Shown one piece after another: positions 6,352 through 9,015 of a stretch of DNA of 9,015 bases. The notes beneath the pieces are model-generated. The model saw only the letters and a program-made list of their open reading frames with translations, searched no databases and was not told where the DNA came from. Origin of the DNA: Draconibacterium sp. (GTDB lineage Bacteria > Bacteroidota > Bacteroidia > Bacteroidales > Prolixibacteraceae); contig JAUVDE010000114.1 of the NCBI GenBank assembly GCA_030595485.1, positions 1-9,015 on the forward strand, read 5' to 3'. The number at the start of each line of letters is the position of its first letter. Within the stretch, counting starts at the first letter, position 1. The position numbers and the translations under genes are program-made.

Positions 6352-7089
6352 ATGAAAAAACTTACAGAAAAGGAATTGGCTGTTTACGAATGGCAGTTGG
6401 ATGTGCCCGGCTTTGGAGTTGAAGGACAAGAGAAATTGAAAAATAGCTCTGTATTGATTTCACGTTGTGGAGGACTGGGAAGTGTTGTTGCTTACGAATT
6501 GGCTGCTGCCGGTGTTGGTAAACTTATATTGGCTCATGGAGGAAATGTCGTGCCAAGCGACTTAAATCGCCAGCTTTTAATGACGGATGCCGGTTTGGGG
6601 AAATCCCGAATTAATTCGGTTGAACGACGTTTAAAGGAATTAAATCCGCGCCTTGAGATTGTCGCAATTGGCGAAAATATAAATGAAAATAATGTAGCCG
6701 AATTGGTTTCACAGGCAGATGTTGTTGTTGATGCTGCTCCTTTATTTGAAGAAAGATTTTTGATGAATCGGGAAGTGGTAAGGCAAAAGAAAGTGTTGGT
6801 TGATTGTGCCATGTACGAATTGGAAGCGCAAATTACAACTATTATACCTGGTGAAACACCATGTTTATCGTGTCTGTACCCTGAAAAACCAGTTGCCTGG
6901 AAAAGAAAGTTTCCGGTATTTGGAGCCGTTTCAGGAACTGTAGCTTGCCTGGGAGCAATGGAAGCAATAAAAGTACTATCCGGCTTAGGTGAAACACTTT
7001 CCGGAAAATTATTGACCCTGGATTTACGCGATATGTCGTTTAATGAATTAAGCATTAACAAAAATAAGAAGTGCTCGATATGCTCATGA
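6352..7089 (+). CDS. Divergent ThiF/MoeB-like E1 protein paired with moaD
   Basis: A 245-residue ThiF-fold protein without a rhodanese domain. Two zinc-ligand Cys pairs remain: C161/C164 (CLSC) and C241/C244 (CSIC), the latter at the extreme C-terminus. Compared with the canonical MoeB at 733-1878, several adenylation positions differ: Arg14 is Trp, the first Gly of GxGGxG is Arg (SRCGGLG, 37-43), Asp62 is His, Asn70 is Asp and Asp130 is Pro. Arg73 (LNRQ) and the catalytic-type Lys (Lys84) are kept. Segments such as LAHGGN and DAAPLFEERF recall, from memory, the ThiF-like proteins near aldehyde:ferredoxin oxidoreductase genes, where this pattern seems to be a family trait rather than decay. 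It probably acts on the adjacent MoaD in tungsten or molybdenum cofactor assembly. Whether it adenylates by itself is open. The chosen ATG follows an AGGAGGT; the upstream TTG at 6334 lies inside moaD. Confidence 0.9.
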   Translation: MKKLTEKELAVYEWQLDVPGFGVEGQEKLKNSSVLISRCGGLGSVVAYELAAAGVGKLILAHGGNVVPSDLNRQLLMTDAGLGKSRINSVERRLKELNPRLEIVAIGENINENNVAELVSQADVVVDAAPLFEERFLMNREVVRQKKVLVDCAMYELEAQITTIIPGETPCLSCLYPEKPVAWKRKFPVFGAVSGTVACLGAMEAIKVLSGLGETLSGKLLTLDLRDMSFNELSINKNKKCSICS

Positions 7090-7124
7090 AATAGAATTGA
7101 ACTTGAACCTTTAAAATCAACCAT

Positions 7125-8822
7125 ATGAAAAACAATTTGTCCATCTTTATATTGCTCACAGCAATCTTTTTTTACGGTTGTAGTACCAACGAATCTATAC
7201 AGTTGGAAGCTGTTGATTCGCTTGAAAAAGTATTTCCTGAAAGCAATTATTTTGCTCCGTTTGACACGCATGTGGATGTTGCTCGTGGTGAAGATGCCAG
7301 TCTTCAGTTTGTGGTTCGTGCAAACTCCGATATTCAAAATCTGAAGATTAAAGTTGTTCATCCAAAAAATGGAAAAGCAGAATTAACTGGAATAAAAACA
7401 GGTTTTGTTGGATTTGTAAAAGTGGGCCGGGCAAATCCCGACCCATCGAAAGATTCGTATAAACCAATGTCGGGTTATTTTCCTGACCCAATTCTGTATG
7501 AAGAGAGTCGCGATGTACCATTTGGAACTACACAACCTCTTTGGGTTTCGGTTAAAATACCAGCTGATTGTGAAACTGGTTTATACGAAGGGTCTCTTGA
7601 AATTACATGCGAAGTTGGTGGTAAAACAATCTCAAAAACTAAATCGTTTGAAATTGAAGTGTTCAAACCTGTAATTAAAAACACTTCACTTTGGGTTACC
7701 AATTGGTTTTTTCTTGACCGTTTACATTATTTAAACAACAATGAGCCGGTTGAAAAGCACAGCGATTTATATTGGGAATTATCGCGTGTAATGGCAAAAA
7801 CACTAGCTGAATACCGGCAAAATGTAGCCATGATTTCTCCCTTTGACCACACCGAGTTTTCATTTGTAAATGAAGAGTGGGTGTTTGATTTTTCCAATTT
7901 CAATAAAATGGTTGAATTGTTTATTGAAGAAGGTGTAATTGGACGTTTGGAAGGCGGACACTTGGGAAGCCGGATAGATGGTGGCTGGTCGAGTCCCTTT
8001 GGTCTTTATGTTCCAGTTCTTGAAAACGATAGCATTGACAAGGAATTGCTGGCACTCGACAATCCCAAAACAATGGATTTTTACAATGCATTTCTACCTG
8101 CGTTTGTCGAAAACATCAGAACTAATGGTTGGATCGAGCAATACATTCAGCACATTGCCGACGAGCCCATTGATTCGAATGTTGAGTCGTACATAGAAAT
8201 TTCAAAATTTCTGAAATCTTTGGTGCCAGAGCTAAAAGTGATAGAAGCTTGCCACACCCACCGGTTGGAAAACATGGTAGATATTTGGGTGCCTCAAATG
8301 AACTTTCTAAAAAGTGGCTTAGATTTCTATAACGAACGTCAAACTAAAGGCGACGAAGCTTGGTATTACACTTGTCTGTCGCCAAAAGGCGAGTGGGCAA
8401 ACCGTTTTGTGGAACAGCCGTTAATAAAAACGCGCCTCTTACATTGGGTAAATTTCAAATACAATATTCCTGGATATTTGCATTGGGGATTTAATTTTTG
8501 GGGTTCCAATTCTGGCATTGTTACAGCCGAAAATCCGTATGATGATGTTTCGGGAATGATTGTTTCTTCGGGAAATATTTTGCCTGGCGGCGATTGTTGG
8601 ATTGTTTATCCGGCGTACAAAACCATTTATCCATCCATTCGTTTAGAGGCGATGCGCGATGGAATTGTGGATTATGAATTGCTAAAAATGTACAAACAAA
8701 AGTTCCCTGCTAAAGCTGAAGAATTGGTGGGGACGACTGTTTATGGCTTCGAGCATTTTGATATTAATATTGGCGAATTCAGAAAGAAGCGACGTAAAAT
8801 ACTTCAATCACTATCAGAGTGA
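7125..8822 (+). CDS. DUF4091 / GH123-related glycoside hydrolase lipoprotein
   Basis: A 565-residue exported lipoprotein: basic start, hydrophobic residues 7-17 and Cys19 in FYGCS as the lipidation site. Residues about 25-182 look like a beta-sandwich domain (many short strands, for example PLWVSVKIP at 138-146 and GLYEGSLEI at 152-160). The rest resembles the TIM-barrel plus DUF4091 arrangement of GH123-type enzymes. HIADEP (343-348) supplies an adjacent Asp346-Glu347 pair at the expected catalytic strand, followed by PGYLHWGFNFWG (449-460). The DUF4091 hallmark IRLEAMRDGIVDYELL is at 505-520. Characterised GH123 members are beta-N-acetylgalactosaminidases, but the wider family is mostly untested, so the substrate here is unknown. 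It starts 36 bases after the E1 gene and is followed after 17 bases by a GH116-like gene, which suggests a small glycan-degradation unit rather than cofactor metabolism. Confidence 0.87.
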   Translation: MKNNLSIFILLTAIFFYGCSTNESIQLEAVDSLEKVFPESNYFAPFDTHVDVARGEDASLQFVVRANSDIQNLKIKVVHPKNGKAELTGIKTGFVGFVKVGRANPDPSKDSYKPMSGYFPDPILYEESRDVPFGTTQPLWVSVKIPADCETGLYEGSLEITCEVGGKTISKTKSFEIEVFKPVIKNTSLWVTNWFFLDRLHYLNNNEPVEKHSDLYWELSRVMAKTLAEYRQNVAMISPFDHTEFSFVNEEWVFDFSNFNKMVELFIEEGVIGRLEGGHLGSRIDGGWSSPFGLYVPVLENDSIDKELLALDNPKTMDFYNAFLPAFVENIRTNGWIEQYIQHIADEPIDSNVESYIEISKFLKSLVPELKVIEACHTHRLENMVDIWVPQMNFLKSGLDFYNERQTKGDEAWYYTCLSPKGEWANRFVEQPLIKTRLLHWVNFKYNIPGYLHWGFNFWGSNSGIVTAENPYDDVSGMIVSSGNILPGGDCWIVYPAYKTIYPSIRLEAMRDGIVDYELLKMYKQKFPAKAEELVGTTVYGFEHFDINIGEFRKKRRKILQSLSE

Positions 8823-8839
8823 AATTTTAAAAACTAAAG

Positions 8840-9015
8840 ATGAAATATCACAATAAATTTTTAATTATACCTCTATTTTTTTTACAAAAGCAGAAGATAA
8901 GGAGCTAAAATATATAGGCATGCCCGTTGGCGGAATTGGTTCTGGACAAGTTTATCTGGGTGGTGATGGACAACTTTGGTATTGGGATATTGCTAATATT
9001 CGACGGATTAATCCA
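8840..9015 (+). CDS. GH116-like secreted glycosidase, 5' part only, reading frame broken at a poly-T run
   Basis: ATG 8840 opens a signal-peptide-like start (MKYHNKFLIIPLFF) that reaches a TAA at 8906-8908 after 22 codons. In the -1 frame, the stretch from about 8881 to the window end reads TKAEDKELKYIGMPVGG, then IGSGQ, YLGGDGQLWYWDIAN. This is the conserved N-terminal start of GH116/GBA2-type beta-glycosidases (GGIGSG followed by a Gly-Asp-Gly-x-Leu turn). Joining the frames within the eight T's (8876-8883) gives a continuous secreted protein with a short signal peptide and likely cleavage near TKA-ED. The -1 frame on its own has no good start except ATG 8920, which would lose the signal peptide and cut into the conserved block. 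The break could be a sequencing or assembly error, a phase-variable tract, slippage during expression, or a real mutation. The family call is good for such a short fragment; activity is unknown. Confidence 0.7.
8876..8884 (+). other. T8 homopolymer containing a T TTT TTA slippery heptamer at the frame break
   Basis: Eight T's followed by A lie exactly where the signal-peptide frame and the GH116-like frame must join. Bases 8878-8884 read T TTT TTA in the frame of ATG 8840, the phase needed for a -1 tandem slip. One extra T would also restore the frame. Confidence 0.6.

Noticed and set aside
6534..7361. Open frame of 275 codons on the minus strand
   Set aside because: It lies antisense to the conserved second E1 gene and the start of the DUF4091 gene, and its translation shows no recognisable domain. 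It is best explained as a by-product of codon bias.
1..9015. Search for tRNA or rRNA genes, CRISPR arrays, insertion sequences and attachment sites
   Set aside because: Nearly all of the window is accounted for by protein-coding genes. No transposase, terminal inverted repeat, regularly spaced repeat or cloverleaf candidate was seen.

Overview
The window looks like chromosomal DNA from an anaerobic or facultatively anaerobic member of the Bacteroidota, with the Prolixibacteraceae/Marinilabiliales neighbourhood as my best guess. This rests on the AT-rich composition, start sites that mostly lack a clear Shine-Dalgarno sequence, Bacteroidota-style lipoprotein signals, and the mix of secreted glycoside hydrolases with a tungsten/molybdenum cofactor locus. 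The taxonomic call is inference; no marker gene is present. All ten genes lie on the + strand and are tightly packed. The largest gaps are only 71 bp (1879-1949) and 72 bp (3027-3098), so no stretch over 300 bp lacks a gene.

Bases 1-1878: the 3' part of an unrecognised protein with a Cys-x-Cys motif and a C-terminal membrane anchor, followed one base later by a MoeB-type E1 enzyme fused to a rhodanese domain. Bases 1950-3026: a secreted calcineurin-like metallophosphoesterase flanked by the two largest gaps. Bases 3099-7089: a compact oxyanion-uptake and cofactor block. It encodes a lipoprotein with two tandem ModA-type binding domains, a ModB permease, a short ModC ATPase, a MoaD-type sulfur carrier ending in Gly-Gly, and a second, divergent ThiF/MoeB-like E1. 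Bases 7125-9015: a DUF4091 (GH123-related) lipoprotein and the start of a GH116-like secreted glycosidase whose reading frame is broken at a run of eight T's.

Working model: ModA(x2)BC imports molybdate or tungstate. MoaD, charged with sulfur by one or both E1 enzymes (the rhodanese domain could supply the persulfide), provides dithiolene sulfur for a pterin cofactor. The divergent E1 resembles those I associate from memory with aldehyde:ferredoxin oxidoreductase-type (tungsten) gene clusters, which makes tungstate a reasonable candidate substrate; no oxidoreductase is visible here. The glycosidases at the right end appear to begin a separate carbohydrate-degradation block.

The most interesting points are the slippery T TTT TTA frame break in the GH116-like gene, the asymmetric double ModA with cysteines at three anion-pocket positions of the second domain, the E1 lacking several adenylation residues, and the moaD Gly-Gly codons that double as the next gene's ribosome-binding site.
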